Shown piece after piece: positions 12,801-19,706 of a DNA stretch of 64,000 bases. A program made the translations under genes and the position numbers. Position 1 is the first letter of the stretch, and the number at the start of each line of letters is the position of its first letter. Location: positions 282,494 through 346,493 of the forward strand of contig NZ_FRCN01000009.1 in assembly GCF_900142925.1 (NCBI RefSeq), given 5' to 3'. The notes under the pieces were generated by a model. It did not search any database and had not been told where the DNA came from. It was given only the letters and a program-made list of their open reading frames with translations. This DNA is from Chitinophaga sp. CF418. Its GTDB lineage: Bacteria > Bacteroidota > Bacteroidia > Chitinophagales > Chitinophagaceae.

Positions 12801-12845
12801 CGTAGCCTGCATGAATTGTGCTACTATATCCTGAAATGAGGCCAT
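900..12845 (-). CDS. Giant 3981-residue protein with LysM-like repeats and a DUF6603-like central region
   Basis: One uninterrupted frame of 3981 codons. No signal peptide, lipobox or C-terminal sorting domain is visible, which is odd for such a large beta-rich protein. Residues 1-520 are a mixed alpha/beta region that I do not recognise. About 650-1620 is rich in alternating hydrophobic/Gly strands; its end (about 1470-1620) has runs such as FGFGMQFGFGYSFDAG and FKIKISFSFSA, resembling DUF6603-type proteins (tentative). Three LysM-like units lie at about 1960-2090 and three more at about 2540-2690. About 3355-3445 looks like a bacterial Ig-like domain. It is the last gene of a four-gene minus-strand cluster, 30 nt after the 1179-residue gene, so the two are probably co-transcribed. 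LysM units suggest peptidoglycan or chitin-type glycan binding, or a structural role in a large particle. Function unknown; the gene itself is certain. Confidence 0.9.
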   Translation of the reverse strand: MASFQDIVAQFMQATDIVDGYTGNAIEEMLSLIKTEGELRFYVDGTLNYGHQATTVNIMKRIIDTTSYAGSIVVYYAGGQETADKLAVLLSDLDPLQINGAIIRYGDCQNITFKPFPAPVDTPQIMLGFTGGADSMTTNFADQLKVRYFLRLEPYLWEMLKGYSVTSAVQIPGNPDRFNLSVASRPFNKLAYKFTSDSVAKVSTNVWSWYTTQQTFNPDLATRTKNVQAVYDVYSVNPAAMSLWPVYGLHQFESNSGEMSLNLALSALDLLRLLEKPLVILHFSNPARADIFQYVDALRTDIDARDKTLATLKKTISTTYFPPDDYVQEYSPAKLQALINELTTYVTPAIDNTYKIELLKGYDNGKYVDISADISAKLANASSKQIFVISIGTVPQDVYNYFYGNATLPAIFEGQGTSSLVISLGRPFMQVPKKGENDASNYPSILAADNYDTIAQGCKEWAMALRDLSFNSFLKTRGGLKPDVYLEQLDNIVASTLASINSSYSLNRYFTTLGNYYQQNIHDKLMLGLAGTHAVVEADAGAVYAERASVAAGTKESLTLRHRRERFRERLTSFRNNGGEYTEEPDIAEEEAGPLTLQEVYDQLIAAWSDGTINLLKALPKTYFSDFFAKVTGNTFSIAVPEENIVAEKNGDGAITKVTVSGATTLSFVNVKMNISLVYTAESGPVITQVTATADQVWTIDNIPWILFRNPGFTMKVNEGGFPVQGGILGTIENNGTNVGLQIEYPVGENTWLLSAAFEGNYPGIASIYQAAGGVNLVQALPTPLNQLAGFGLKEMQLMYNSTSLSFDYMSFEMTTNSPWTISQNPLFTITPTIDISIYDVADVSKRTTNFLATGSFTIGNGTITMVGGYPDFSLYGGLTDGTIQLSDLLALFGGQLDLATSVTEFNYNYSPSQKYYQIDALLEPDKPLNVAGIFSIDNLSFNVNSNNSINTVFLGGQITVLPDAAKIGMELSGIYATGKGWTFASKQTSGVVKIGDMLSYYIGNSWTPPEQYNYGIDGLSFTINTATSYWQFGAKTASEWNIEFLGLKVIANAQLGYGKKTEDATVGNYGAISADITWNKIKINAFYNFNPDYQAYGITWGILTGEVETKDVDGTPHQIATLKFKDTTTIGSLIETMVSWATGSAFGLASPWNVLNSIPLNNLSLVYDFTANKVSFEVNIGPINLGFVTIKGIRVSYNTKDPDDSKNGVIVTLDATSAWGDIPSWNAAKPETTPAPPGQGNKYLDLRLLALGQHVTLDCFKTADNVQAAIACMSALPGTDPGKIPDIHFDTNSSWLTGMDFGLLRLGDDKPNAVALAVATAEATQYFITMQIVFNDPNLYGLRLALEGEPAKIFKGLDFQIMYKKISDSVGVYQAEIVLPDVMRKINMGQFNITLPVFGIAVFTNGDFQVDVGFPWKEDFSRSFTFQTLIWTPVGIPIPVMGSAGVYFGKLSSATTNRVPAATNGTFNPVLVFGFGMQFGFGYSFDAGILKAGFSLTAVAILEGILAKWNPYQLTDGSGNNTQLETSYYFWFRGTVGIMGKLYGTVDFAIVKADVDVALSLLVQITFAPYEPIELSLIASVSVSLRITINLGLFKIKISFSFSARIQESVTIKAIGGTAPWTTTEQLQLLSAGVTVLQRRSRRLYYDQKELMAVRDALNPVWSNLQKAAVPAPLTAYAGLGLTMAGDTATTVSQQLACYIAMLFIQSVPPPQDDKDNGRLKAYGAGNDTSFELLGKQIFRWAVAAIQSGPVTSEQVDAAIVTDLQLAALLDYLSDTANPTPITPADVSAFMTNQFTLTVNAPESGETDATYFPVPPEMLLTLPDYGTDYKGISYDFAAYNSTSTSYTEYLRQYFNELAVQVEKEEDAGNLKAFIMDDAGGLSMASFIYSDYFLLICRQMLQSARESLKDFKYYLQDNQTVNDIVNWVNQKAGIDLYTVEALFTDNVSATLNAGKKLRITDSTYIVQATDTFDSIAAKAIYYAGFTGKDLAVANQDTANTLSAGVTINYPDKAPYKTMAGQSLNDVAKAIGVSAGDLINSGNITNLAGLLLPVATLAIPSFDSMTAGDDTLNKIASKYNITQQQLAVPAENGTITDLFDKRVTGYINIANLQQFQVGELISEIQATNGLQHLSGMTSRYYMAGLRLPTNGITPNYPGMWVTDNGGVLALPDYAGLYSLTGQQFQIPDLGTDNFDIQLSKTSALTWLTFSGDNPDQLVLPLVPGSYDAQQISAVKGYATSNILDIPLSSLGAQDAFITKASTYPFTSQISWNSASAFTMPYGGDNGGVPALSLWQLPDTLLQLPDPQTRLVNPRVKMLIGRYDEASRTMVNTPVTYYGYGSLVSFTIKKVPVVTDSPNTLTTYEIMGADGSNVEVLEKMVSGIGGDNSLIATLTVAYGVDSNGTTTQGIQTDALNSLTMGIAQVNLSTETRPDSGPGTISLAVEQQEEMVLLNETSEFIRLLWQASITRGGGYYLYYYNSGSSSGLPDRIFNDNNEATLSLLVLYTAPTDEALRNNVTNYMNVLATGEAIDTSHAVLFAEANPYQRSLSSDGTQTLSDLAYKYYGNVADIVTDNQTLTLRAGKALLVDEGVYEVRPEGRAPGGNLNAIATYFGTTADAIKAANPLQTSWPDVLPLYTALYLPVMTVTIGTSNGGNTFESIASYYGEDLAALGGKNQEVAGLFADNQQIIIKGGPDIRTSTVAPGVAGIAAERPVPATIPDNPSDQDYGMLFLLNTYNMLSYQVAENNYFAASNLGLPATPSTETEEQDTNDKMAYPRALAEGDTWSYTQSVPYSRFAKNVKLTAGVMPDQASSPYRGLGGLLQIDYAWQDLYGNRIITTLSQPSGNSQLNMPPMLTGYTDAIIGLNQWPSVAASWEVNTDNNAKPQLQLNLSFGDSYYQGLMYAKAASATSITGWFTEPLDETSATNPLNYSLDHGISIKGITLGGDKQTVTIQVDNVPENLLITLSINNISNTDKTQTYTGIAQFSYPDVPQEATSTIIEQAKKDMAVYEQLWYQLTDPNGIAYTVDTTLLQKGYTLTSTQVSDLVEDWISSIYLFLENRAKGLTDVAAPDAAHPLIFAIDTTNLNPEQIFRLDLSFTIKRTKNAASGDLETTGGILQTVTEVAPLADTQGGNTHSLNTFAARFEAALLQAGKYQIRIATGTDREDAGNNKETWAVRLGLDKTTLTPVAYNINDPADPDMFAPRPISNKLESRQQVPIYNYSEKTGIDFNTPSTYVDFTGIDMDRWGNQFFSSIDDVLSPEFTAAIQLVDNKKQTTYLKDLLANKEALADIVKEWMIPVFKDETANAAAVKEAFKQSLLVKLGNAYTTQAGIQFHATVSADATADIAPRLYGNISRNFKFEGALVDDTDKTLVYLVFTNPPDQAAANTSSNFTASDGLSVNSSGIDPKNTKRVILQLSGQAIAGSTQVTVNTGFKDMTGNIVMPPLTKVVLTAINEGNNSDSITFTSPKLALQTSASATLPFLISSPQIVRGSGNELLPYVDLDLSFAGSSIEHQISTLPNIQGYEASTWLSFVTPLSINDSPLTGDLGKIQVPMPIREFPVAPSMVNQSGASSVPPDPSDISQLLNWNYNIDYSLQIHYPQDQLDFNINFNVADTGNVMLLGIEDAFPQLAEFITVSPYVYAVLEKQLTQVTAGTADDDPLLNTVSTALASYAALVLQVVTASQSNMMAMPRSNMRYTSTDVLPYSFYIQEGSATIDDVQALIVSVHGLPPAGIGEPLVDITGYERQVYTGTCIGDFCYYYTKGGQPLSAEAGQVIPGRRVIIPMMNILARQDAATTAFIRRNVELVPGKQSSEPFIYTTGTVEFSNPYHPTTDSDIPVDISTINAPSGQHNYAPLSTQLTNLFNALLKENSQDTVSILMSCQYTYPLNASTANVALPVIMQPIQSIQVKPDANTGNKKLADMIADWAGSIGLWYNSRTPVSNNAALWFDLTIFSNLTEQPLPLVRLRSLNLGVQYITEM

Positions 12846-12875
12846 TGTATGAGATATTAGAAGTTAGAACTTTTA

Positions 12876-15800
12876 TTATACTGTTGCTGATGCGGTATCT
12901 TTTTTATACATCGCATACCATCCAAGACCACTTGCTTTACCGCCGGCATTGGGATTGCCAAAAAGGTAGAATAGTGTAGAGCCATTTGGTGGTACCTTCA
13001 GCATACCCAAAAATTGTAAAGCTATTTCTGTGAACATGAGCAGGAAGGACTTCTTTGAAGTATCATAAGCAAGCCGTATTTGCCCTATCGATAGTTTCAT
13101 AACGCTTTGCAGACTGATAAGCTTTCCACCGCCACCTGCCCCTGGTAATGACAAACCAACAGATGCCTTATAGGTGTCTCCCTCGCTATCGGGCGACCAT
13201 GCTACCAGCAGGTAGGAATCGAGACTTATCTTTCCGGCGAGTTCGCCCGGCGTACCCATATTCAGCTTGAAACGCAGACCATACCAGCTGTCGGGGCTTA
13301 CATCATTTAAGGCCAGGTCGGGTATTGCGGTCAGGTAGCCTTTATCAGATAAAGTAGTAAGCGGTGCGGCAATGACAAGCCCCTGCAGGTCCAGTGCAAA
13401 GTTGAGATAGATGCTGTTATCTCTTGGTGTACTATGACTGGTATCAAAGCTGATCTGTGTAGCATCGAGGGCCATTACTTTTGCCGAAGGATCAGACGCT
13501 GCGAAGGTCATTGATATGCCGAGATTATTGAACTTGAGTCCCTTATTGGGTTCATCCAAAAGTTTTTTGCCATCGGTATTAGGGTCAGGCTCATTACCGA
13601 AGGAGAAGATATCAAATAAGGGCGTTGTTTCATCCCCGATAAGATAATAGTCAATAAAGCCGCTCAAGCCAAACCATGACTGTATATTCCCGTTTTTATC
13701 TGTATTGAGTGTACTGAGCAGTACGTTTGAAATCTGTATTTTATGAATGATGTTACTGTCAAAATAGAAGGTGTTATCACCCTGGCTGGAGAGGTTATAC
13801 AAGGTCTGGTTGTCTGTTATCTGCAGGCTTCCCTTCAGCAATATATTGTGATAGACATTATCCGGACCCCCCATACCGGTTACAGGCATCTGCAGTAATT
13901 CTGTAATAGTGAGCTGGGCGAGGCTTTCAAAGCTCTGTACGGATGTATTCTCAAAAAGTACTTTCAGTGTGAGCAAACGGAAGTCGTAAGTAGTTGCGGT
14001 GACCGGTGCAATAGCAGTGTCTGAGCCGTCATCTGTGAAATCGGGATCTACATAGTAGATCAGGCCGAATATGGTGCTGGGCTTATCCAGTTTAGCATTT
14101 ACGCCATCCTTCTTTACCGGGCTTATCTCCACTGCCAGGTGATGTGCATTGAATGCATCAGGATCTGTCACACCTGCCATGATGCCTGCAAGATTCTTTG
14201 GAAGATCGCTGATGTCCATACGTAAGAACAGGATGCCTGTCCAGTTCTCGTCCTGTGCAATGGTATTGAATTTCGCAAAGTACTTATTGTCGCCCTGCGC
14301 CATCGCTTGTTTAAAGTAGCTCTGCAGCCATTGCGAAAGTATTACCAGCTGATCATCGTCGGGTGGTGAGATGGTGCCGTCATCACTGGTATTGGTGGGT
14401 GAGGCAAAAAGATCTTTCTGTGTCCATTTGGAAGGATTGGCCAGGAGGCTGTTGGTGTCGTCTGCCGGATCATAAAGCTTTCCCTTTTTTGCCTTGATGA
14501 TCATGACGTTCCTGTAGTCATTGTATTTATTCTGCTGACCAACATTAGCTGTCATTTGCCAGCTACCAATCCCCATTTTGTTTAGGAACGATGCCTGCTC
14601 GGGATCAGTGCCATTCAGTTCTCCGAGATATTCCGCATTGGCAACTACGAGCATCAGGTCGCCCGTTTGCAGTGCTTCTATCAGCTCATCCTTCGGCTTC
14701 ACGAATTTGAGGAAATAGTCTGTGGCGTTATCCGTGTTCTGCCCCAGCAGTACTTCCTTCCACTGCATTTGCCCGCTGGAGGCGGATGTGGTGATCGTTG
14801 CAAGCAGCCCTGAAGGAGTCGTAGACGTTTGCGTTGACCCGTCTTCCAGGGTGCTGTTGGCGGACAGCAAAGATTTGGAAGTAGAGCGCTTCCCTACATT
14901 TTTTCTCCGTGTAGGGCTTAATACCTGTGCTTCGAAGGTGTTGATCTGTTCCTGCGAAAAAGAATTGATACCATCACCGGCTGTTACCCCGTAATAAGGT
15001 ACGATAGGGAAGGTTACAACATCATCTGCTTCATACTTGAAGCCGGGAACAGTATGGCCGAAGAGGTCTGTGTATTGTGGTGCGACAATTCCATCGCTGC
15101 CAAACAGCGCAGATCCTTTTGGCTGTGCGATATAGTAAATAGTATTGCCCGCGCCGGCAACGAATGTAGCCCATGCAGATGAATAGGTGTTGTCAAGTAG
15201 TGGTGCGTTGGGGTCCTGCGGCGTTTTCACCGGCGATGCTGTCTCAAACGGGAATTTAGGTGCATAGGCAGGCTGATTGGAGAGGAAGCGGAATTTATCG
15301 CCGTTGGTAGTATCTGTTTTAGGTGTGACGCTGAAAAATTCAGTACCCTGGAGGCCGCCTATCAGGTATTGCGGAGCTGCTGTAGCTGTGGGTATCTGTA
15401 TGGTAAAGTCTCCTTCCGGAGTCACTAAAAATCTTTGTGTGGAGGAGGAAGTATATTCGCCTTCGGCAAATACCAACCTGGCCGGTAAGGTGTTTGCGCC
15501 TGATACTTCCGGCAGCAGGTTGATGGCAGCGCCGAAAACTGTTCTGAAGAAAGACGCCAGTATGGTAGGTAAGCCATCGGTATTGGTGCCGGTAAAGTTA
15601 AACCAGGTACGTCTGCTGGCATAGCTGCCGCTGATGGTGCAAGTGCCGGTACTGCAGGGGTCGTACACTGTATTGAAAACATCAGAGGGATCAATACTGG
15701 TAGCAAAACTTATAAAATCTGCAGGGCCTGTTGTTGTATCTGCCAACGGTAGCCATTCAGAAGTGGCATTACGGTATGCCGCCTGTATGGGACATAAGGT

Positions 15801-16415
15801 CTGGAAGCCCCATTGAAAGTTGTTGTATAAGGACAGCCGTTGTATGCTGATAGAAAATTGGATAGTGCCCCTGAGCGATCCTGTGAATGCAATGGTACCT
15901 GTATTCGGGTTGCGCGTCTGTGGGGCAGACGGACCAGAGAATCCGATAGTGTAATTGTATAAGGAACCGTCGAGCAGAAGGGTAGTGTCATCCTGCCAGC
16001 TAAGTGCCATACCACTGCCTACAGTGAGTGAGAGACTGGATGTAAGCGTTGCCAACAAGCCGCTATTGACGGCAGTACCATCACTACTGATGCCCATCAG
16101 GGGAGCCGTACTGGCGTTGATATTGACATTATCCTGCAGCCACATAAAGGCGCGGGACGCACCAGCTCTGTTCAATACATTGTATATACTGTTGACGAAT
16201 ATATTGGCACTATCTACGCTGTTAATAACAGGCGGTAGCGCTGCAAATACAAAGGTGCCCGAATACGTTGTACTGGCCAGTGCTTCCTTCAATCCTATTG
16301 TATCAACTCCGGGCGTGATGCCGGCCGGTATTACAAATGCAATGAAGCCAACATCGCCGGGATTAGTTTCTGCGATGTATAACTGGTCGATAAATTGTTT
16401 ATTGAAGAAAGCCAT
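12876..16415 (-). CDS. Unknown 1179-residue beta-rich protein, partner of the giant protein
   Basis: A long continuous frame with no signal peptide, transmembrane segment or recognised domain. It is rich in T, S, G, N and D and in predicted beta strands. Residues 49-59 (TTYSGTFVFAA) resemble residues 65-75 of the giant protein downstream (DTTSYAGSIVV). A basic patch with KRSTSKS lies near residue 510. The next gene starts only 30 nt downstream, implying co-transcription and joint function. A hairpin precedes the gene and separates it from the two small twin-domain genes. It could be a structural or binding subunit of the same assembly; this is inferred from position only. Confidence 0.8.
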   Translation of the reverse strand: MAFFNKQFIDQLYIAETNPGDVGFIAFVIPAGITPGVDTIGLKEALASTTYSGTFVFAALPPVINSVDSANIFVNSIYNVLNRAGASRAFMWLQDNVNINASTAPLMGISSDGTAVNSGLLATLTSSLSLTVGSGMALSWQDDTTLLLDGSLYNYTIGFSGPSAPQTRNPNTGTIAFTGSLRGTIQFSISIQRLSLYNNFQWGFQTLCPIQAAYRNATSEWLPLADTTTGPADFISFATSIDPSDVFNTVYDPCSTGTCTISGSYASRRTWFNFTGTNTDGLPTILASFFRTVFGAAINLLPEVSGANTLPARLVFAEGEYTSSSTQRFLVTPEGDFTIQIPTATAAPQYLIGGLQGTEFFSVTPKTDTTNGDKFRFLSNQPAYAPKFPFETASPVKTPQDPNAPLLDNTYSSAWATFVAGAGNTIYYIAQPKGSALFGSDGIVAPQYTDLFGHTVPGFKYEADDVVTFPIVPYYGVTAGDGINSFSQEQINTFEAQVLSPTRRKNVGKRSTSKSLLSANSTLEDGSTQTSTTPSGLLATITTSASSGQMQWKEVLLGQNTDNATDYFLKFVKPKDELIEALQTGDLMLVVANAEYLGELNGTDPEQASFLNKMGIGSWQMTANVGQQNKYNDYRNVMIIKAKKGKLYDPADDTNSLLANPSKWTQKDLFASPTNTSDDGTISPPDDDQLVILSQWLQSYFKQAMAQGDNKYFAKFNTIAQDENWTGILFLRMDISDLPKNLAGIMAGVTDPDAFNAHHLAVEISPVKKDGVNAKLDKPSTIFGLIYYVDPDFTDDGSDTAIAPVTATTYDFRLLTLKVLFENTSVQSFESLAQLTITELLQMPVTGMGGPDNVYHNILLKGSLQITDNQTLYNLSSQGDNTFYFDSNIIHKIQISNVLLSTLNTDKNGNIQSWFGLSGFIDYYLIGDETTPLFDIFSFGNEPDPNTDGKKLLDEPNKGLKFNNLGISMTFAASDPSAKVMALDATQISFDTSHSTPRDNSIYLNFALDLQGLVIAAPLTTLSDKGYLTAIPDLALNDVSPDSWYGLRFKLNMGTPGELAGKISLDSYLLVAWSPDSEGDTYKASVGLSLPGAGGGGKLISLQSVMKLSIGQIRLAYDTSKKSFLLMFTEIALQFLGMLKVPPNGSTLFYLFGNPNAGGKASGLGWYAMYKKDTASATV

Positions 16416-16596
16416 GACGCGGAAATTTCATGTGATGAAGAAGATATGACAGGCAACAAACATCCTCCGGACACAAGGCCCGTAAAAGTTTATTTGACTT
16501 GCAGATACATGACACTATCATCCCTGCTGAGGAAGCAGGGTATAACAACATATTACCGGCACCGTTTTCCAGCGGCATACCGGCAATACTTATAAA

Positions 16597-16634
16597 CCAG
16601 GTCCCGCACTACCTACGCAGTACGGGTCCTGGGA
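16597..16634 (-). terminator. Hairpin between the small twin-domain genes and the large genes
   Basis: Inverted repeat CCAGGTCCCG/CGGGTCCTGG (one T:T mismatch) around a loop of about 16 nt, followed on the minus strand by TTTATAAG. It lies directly after the stop codon of the 241-residue gene and before the 1179-residue gene. It may be a partial terminator that lets the small proteins be made in excess over the giant ones. Confidence 0.5.
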
Positions 16635-16645
16635 TCAGTAAGTAA

Positions 16646-17371
16646 TTAATTGGTAAAACTAGCGGAGCAGGCCAGTGCGCGCTGTGTGCAACCACCACCT
16701 GATTTGTATCCGCTCATGAAAAGTCCGATGGTGTATGTAAGACCTCTACCGATGCTTGCATTATTGAATGCAACTCTGCCGGAGGAGAAATCCAATGAGA
16801 TCGGAGTGAAATACTGAGGCGCAACGGTGTAGAAAGAAGGGTTTGCACCTCTCCATAATCCAGCCCAGGCGCCATTGCTTAATGGCAAAATGCCGTCTGG
16901 TAAGTCAAACTGGAAAGAAACAGAAGTAGTGCCGATGTTGATGCTGGAAATGGTAGGGGTAGATATTACGCCCGGGCCACCTTCAGATTGTTTTGGAATG
17001 GATGCGGTGGCACATATGTTACCATACTTCTGGACGTTGCCGCCACCTGTAAGAACCGGGCCTGCAGAATACCCGATGATGTAGCTGTTGCTGTTTATAT
17101 TAAGACCTGTAAATGCTGCACTACCGGAAGGGGTGTTGGTCTGTATATAAAAGATGGGTTGGAGGGGCTCCGTATTCCAGGGAACGGAGTTAGGGTTTTG
17201 CCAGATGGCAAGGAAGTTGCCATAAGTGTTGGGCTGATTGCCGGGCATCGTTTCATAATCTACATCAATTTCATCCGCAGATACATTGGAGATGGTGAGT
17301 GTTGTAGTTTGCGCATTCTCTGTTGGAACGGCTGTAAGTACTTTCGGCGCTGCCAGATTTTGTGTTTCCAT
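16646..17371 (-). CDS. Small twin-domain protein of unknown function (copy 2)
   Basis: A 241-residue protein made of two related beta-rich repeats, residues about 22-125 and 135-225. Each repeat has a strand ending in Y or F, then G-x-x-P, a short spacer, an N-aromatic/A-x-I/L-W core and a later x-Y-x-I-G segment (for example YGNFLAIWQNPN, then SYIIGYSAGP). It is a paralogue of the 240-residue gene just upstream. No signal peptide. The core Y..P.G..P..Y.N(F/W).(A/G)(I/L)W loosely recalls the SKICH beta-sandwich, but that likeness is weak. It lies 47 nt after its paralogue, with a terminator-like hairpin behind it. Function unknown. Confidence 0.8.
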   Translation of the reverse strand: METQNLAAPKVLTAVPTENAQTTTLTISNVSADEIDVDYETMPGNQPNTYGNFLAIWQNPNSVPWNTEPLQPIFYIQTNTPSGSAAFTGLNINSNSYIIGYSAGPVLTGGGNVQKYGNICATASIPKQSEGGPGVISTPTISSINIGTTSVSFQFDLPDGILPLSNGAWAGLWRGANPSFYTVAPQYFTPISLDFSSGRVAFNNASIGRGLTYTIGLFMSGYKSGGGCTQRALACSASFTN

Positions 17372-17418
17372 TTGTAAGAGGTGTTATTGGTTAATTAAAA
17401 AGAAGAAATGACCTTATA

Positions 17419-18141
17419 CTAAATACCCGCGAGGAAGTCGGCAGTGTTGAAGTTGAGTATGGCTGCCGCCATGGTACGTTCTTTCCCCATAAAGTAGATA
17501 AGGGTATAGTTTGTATTAACTTCCAGTTGTATGTTGGGCATATTGGCTGTGCCTTCGCTTGCATTGCTGTTGATTATAACAGTTGCCAGTGGCGTGTCAG
17601 CATTATAAGGAGAGGCATACCCTTTCCACAGTCCGATCCAGTTGTTGTATTGCTGCGGCAGGTAACCTGCGAGTGTCTGATAATGAATAGAAAGCATGTC
17701 TGCGCCTACGTAATTCAGGCTGATGCTTACCTGTGTTGGTGCTGCGAGGAGGCCACCGGCAGCTATGAGGCTGCTGCAACAGATATTGCTTATTTCAGGC
17801 CCTACAGCATATCCTACTATATATGCGGCCCTTGTTATGGTGAGTCCGTTAAAAGTAACGCTACCTTGCTGGGAGTTTTGTGCGATCGGTACCATTGCCA
17901 GGGGTTGGGCCGTCCAGGGGATCACAGAATTTTCCCATATAGCAACAAAGTTTTTGTAAGTCGCCGGCTGATTGCCCGGTAGGCCTGAATAGGCTGCTAC
18001 TACTGTCTCTCCATCAACATAAGTAACGGTTATAGAACAGAGATCAAGGCTCGCCGTGTCTAATCCAACCGCAAGCCGTTGATCAGCAGAAGATGTTTCT
18101 TCAGCAAGTCCGGTTCCCTGGCGTACTTCATCGTTTTTCAT
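17419..18141 (-). CDS. Small twin-domain protein of unknown function (copy 1)
   Basis: First gene of the cluster, 240 residues. Residues about 35-120 and 135-220 form two repeats of the same unit as in the neighbouring 241-residue protein: G-x-x-P-x-x-Y-K/N-N-F/W, then AIW or GLW, then a segment such as AAYIVGYAVGP. Residues 1-32 are polar and probably disordered; no signal peptide is seen. The two small genes and the two large genes share strand and close spacing, so this looks like a unit whose small proteins may decorate or chaperone the large ones. This role is an inference only. Confidence 0.8.
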   Translation of the reverse strand: MKNDEVRQGTGLAEETSSADQRLAVGLDTASLDLCSITVTYVDGETVVAAYSGLPGNQPATYKNFVAIWENSVIPWTAQPLAMVPIAQNSQQGSVTFNGLTITRAAYIVGYAVGPEISNICCSSLIAAGGLLAAPTQVSISLNYVGADMLSIHYQTLAGYLPQQYNNWIGLWKGYASPYNADTPLATVIINSNASEGTANMPNIQLEVNTNYTLIYFMGKERTMAAAILNFNTADFLAGI

Positions 18142-18678
18142 AGTACTTGTATTTATTTTGGTGTGAACAATATGGGGAATTACACTGGAAGGCCCCGTGG
18201 CCGCTAATTCAATTGTTTTTTAAGGTTATTTCGTTCCTGTATTTTTTTACTGTGGTCTGTTACACGTAGGGCCCGACATCTATACTGCTTTGTTATTATC
18301 AGGGTTTTCATTTGCGCTTCGTTGTATAGCAGGACCTGACAGGTACCAGCTATGTAATTATTCCTAACAAGGAAGTAAGTGGATAGTTCTGATATTTATA
18401 CAATTAAGTATCATTACTCACAGGGATTTCTTCTTCATCTGCCCGGCATCTGCCCCTGTATGGGACCCATTTTATTATGCACTTCCAGGGGCCTGCAACA
18501 TTTGCTGAAGATGATCGTTTTCATACATCTGCTGTTCCTCAACCTGGTTATAACTGGCAGTTACTGCCTATTCGCAATTAAAATTGCCCGGCTGAAGAAC
18601 AATCTTGTCCGGTTGATAGGTTTTATTGTTGTCTTCCGGTCGAAACCGGCAATACCTTTACAACCATAATTGTAAAAT
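18142..18678. other. Divergent intergenic region, 537 nt
   Basis: It separates the giant-protein cluster (minus) from the NmrA-type gene (plus) and must hold both promoters. No consensus TAnnTTTG box was found for either direction. A 96-codon plus-strand frame inside it (18379-18669) has no family features and is not called. Confidence 0.5.
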
Positions 18679-19602
18679 ATGACTACGAAATTAACACATA
18701 GCAAACCGATCCTGGTAACCGGCGCTGCCGGCGACATCGGTGCTATCGGTCGCCATCTCACTAAAATCCTGCTCGGCGCAGGGCATAAGGTACGTGCCCT
18801 TGTACGGCGGGAGGATGACCGTTCTGAGGATCTGCGCCGGCTCGGGGCAGAAGTTGTACTGGGCGATCTTACCGACCTGGCCTCAATGCATAGAGCCATC
18901 GAAGGCACTTCCCGCATTTACTTCGGAATGTCGCTCTCAGCCGCTTATCTCGAAGCAACAGTTAACGTTGCTGCAGTAGCGCGTTATCATGGTGTTGAAG
19001 CATTCGTTAATATGTCGCAGATGACAGTGACGCAGATGAGCATAACAGAAACCACTGACAGTCCGCAACACAAATTGCACTGGTTGGCAGAACAGGCGCT
19101 GACATGGTCGGGGCTGCCAGTTATTACCATACGCCCAACAGTGTTCCTGGAAAGTTTCTTCCTGCGCCTGGCAGCAGCTGGCATCAGAAGTAGCGATGAG
19201 TTAATATTACCATTGGGTGATAGCAAAACCTCGCCTATATCTGCTATTGATGTGGCGCATGCCGTTGCTGTGATCCTTGATGATCCCGCTCCGCATATTG
19301 GCCGGATTTACAATCTGACAGGGTATGAATCGGCAGATCTGAACCGTTATGCAAATATCTTTTCTCAGGCGTTGGGACGGACAATCCGGTATCGTGATGT
19401 GCCGCTTTCCGTGTGGACTGACAAACTGCTTGAGCTTGGAGTGCCATCGCACCTTGTTGGCCACCTCACGGCGATGGCGAAATTGCATGTGGAGGGACGG
19501 TATGATCGTATGACGGACGACCTGTTCAGATTGACCGGCAGGAAACCGATGAGTGTGTACGACTTCGTGAAATTGCATGCCGCTGAATTCACACAGGATT
19601 AA
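18679..19602 (+). CDS. NmrA-type NAD(P)-binding oxidoreductase
   Basis: A 307-residue cytoplasmic protein of the atypical short-chain dehydrogenase (NmrA / NAD(P)H:quinone reductase) type. Residues 10-20 (VTGAAGDIGAIG) are the Rossmann nucleotide-binding loop, and a charged RRED patch near residue 41 fits NADP(H) preference. The GDLTD motif after strand 3 is typical of the family. The usual YxxxK catalytic pair is not obvious, as is common in NmrA-like members, some of which act as redox sensors. It is monocistronic, with a terminator 25 nt downstream. The family is clear; the substrate is unknown. Confidence 0.85.
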   Translation: MTTKLTHSKPILVTGAAGDIGAIGRHLTKILLGAGHKVRALVRREDDRSEDLRRLGAEVVLGDLTDLASMHRAIEGTSRIYFGMSLSAAYLEATVNVAAVARYHGVEAFVNMSQMTVTQMSITETTDSPQHKLHWLAEQALTWSGLPVITIRPTVFLESFFLRLAAAGIRSSDELILPLGDSKTSPISAIDVAHAVAVILDDPAPHIGRIYNLTGYESADLNRYANIFSQALGRTIRYRDVPLSVWTDKLLELGVPSHLVGHLTAMAKLHVEGRYDRMTDDLFRLTGRKPMSVYDFVKLHAAEFTQD

Positions 19603-19626
19603 TATTCACAGGAATAATAGAAGTCG

Positions 19627-19655
19627 AAGGCGCTCGCAAGGGTGCCTTTTTGCTT
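19627..19655 (+). terminator. Terminator after the NmrA-type gene
   Basis: Hairpin AAGGCGCTC/GGGTGCCTT with a GCAA loop and G:T wobbles, followed by TTTTTG. Confidence 0.7.
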
Positions 19656-19706
19656 TGTAGTCAGATTTACAAGATAATTTCACGATCATCCATTAGTTTA
19701 TTCCAT

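Noticed and set aside
18379..18669. 96-codon plus-strand frame upstream of the NmrA-type gene
   Set aside because: Hydrophobic but without a coherent signal or domain; it runs close to the promoter region of the next gene.
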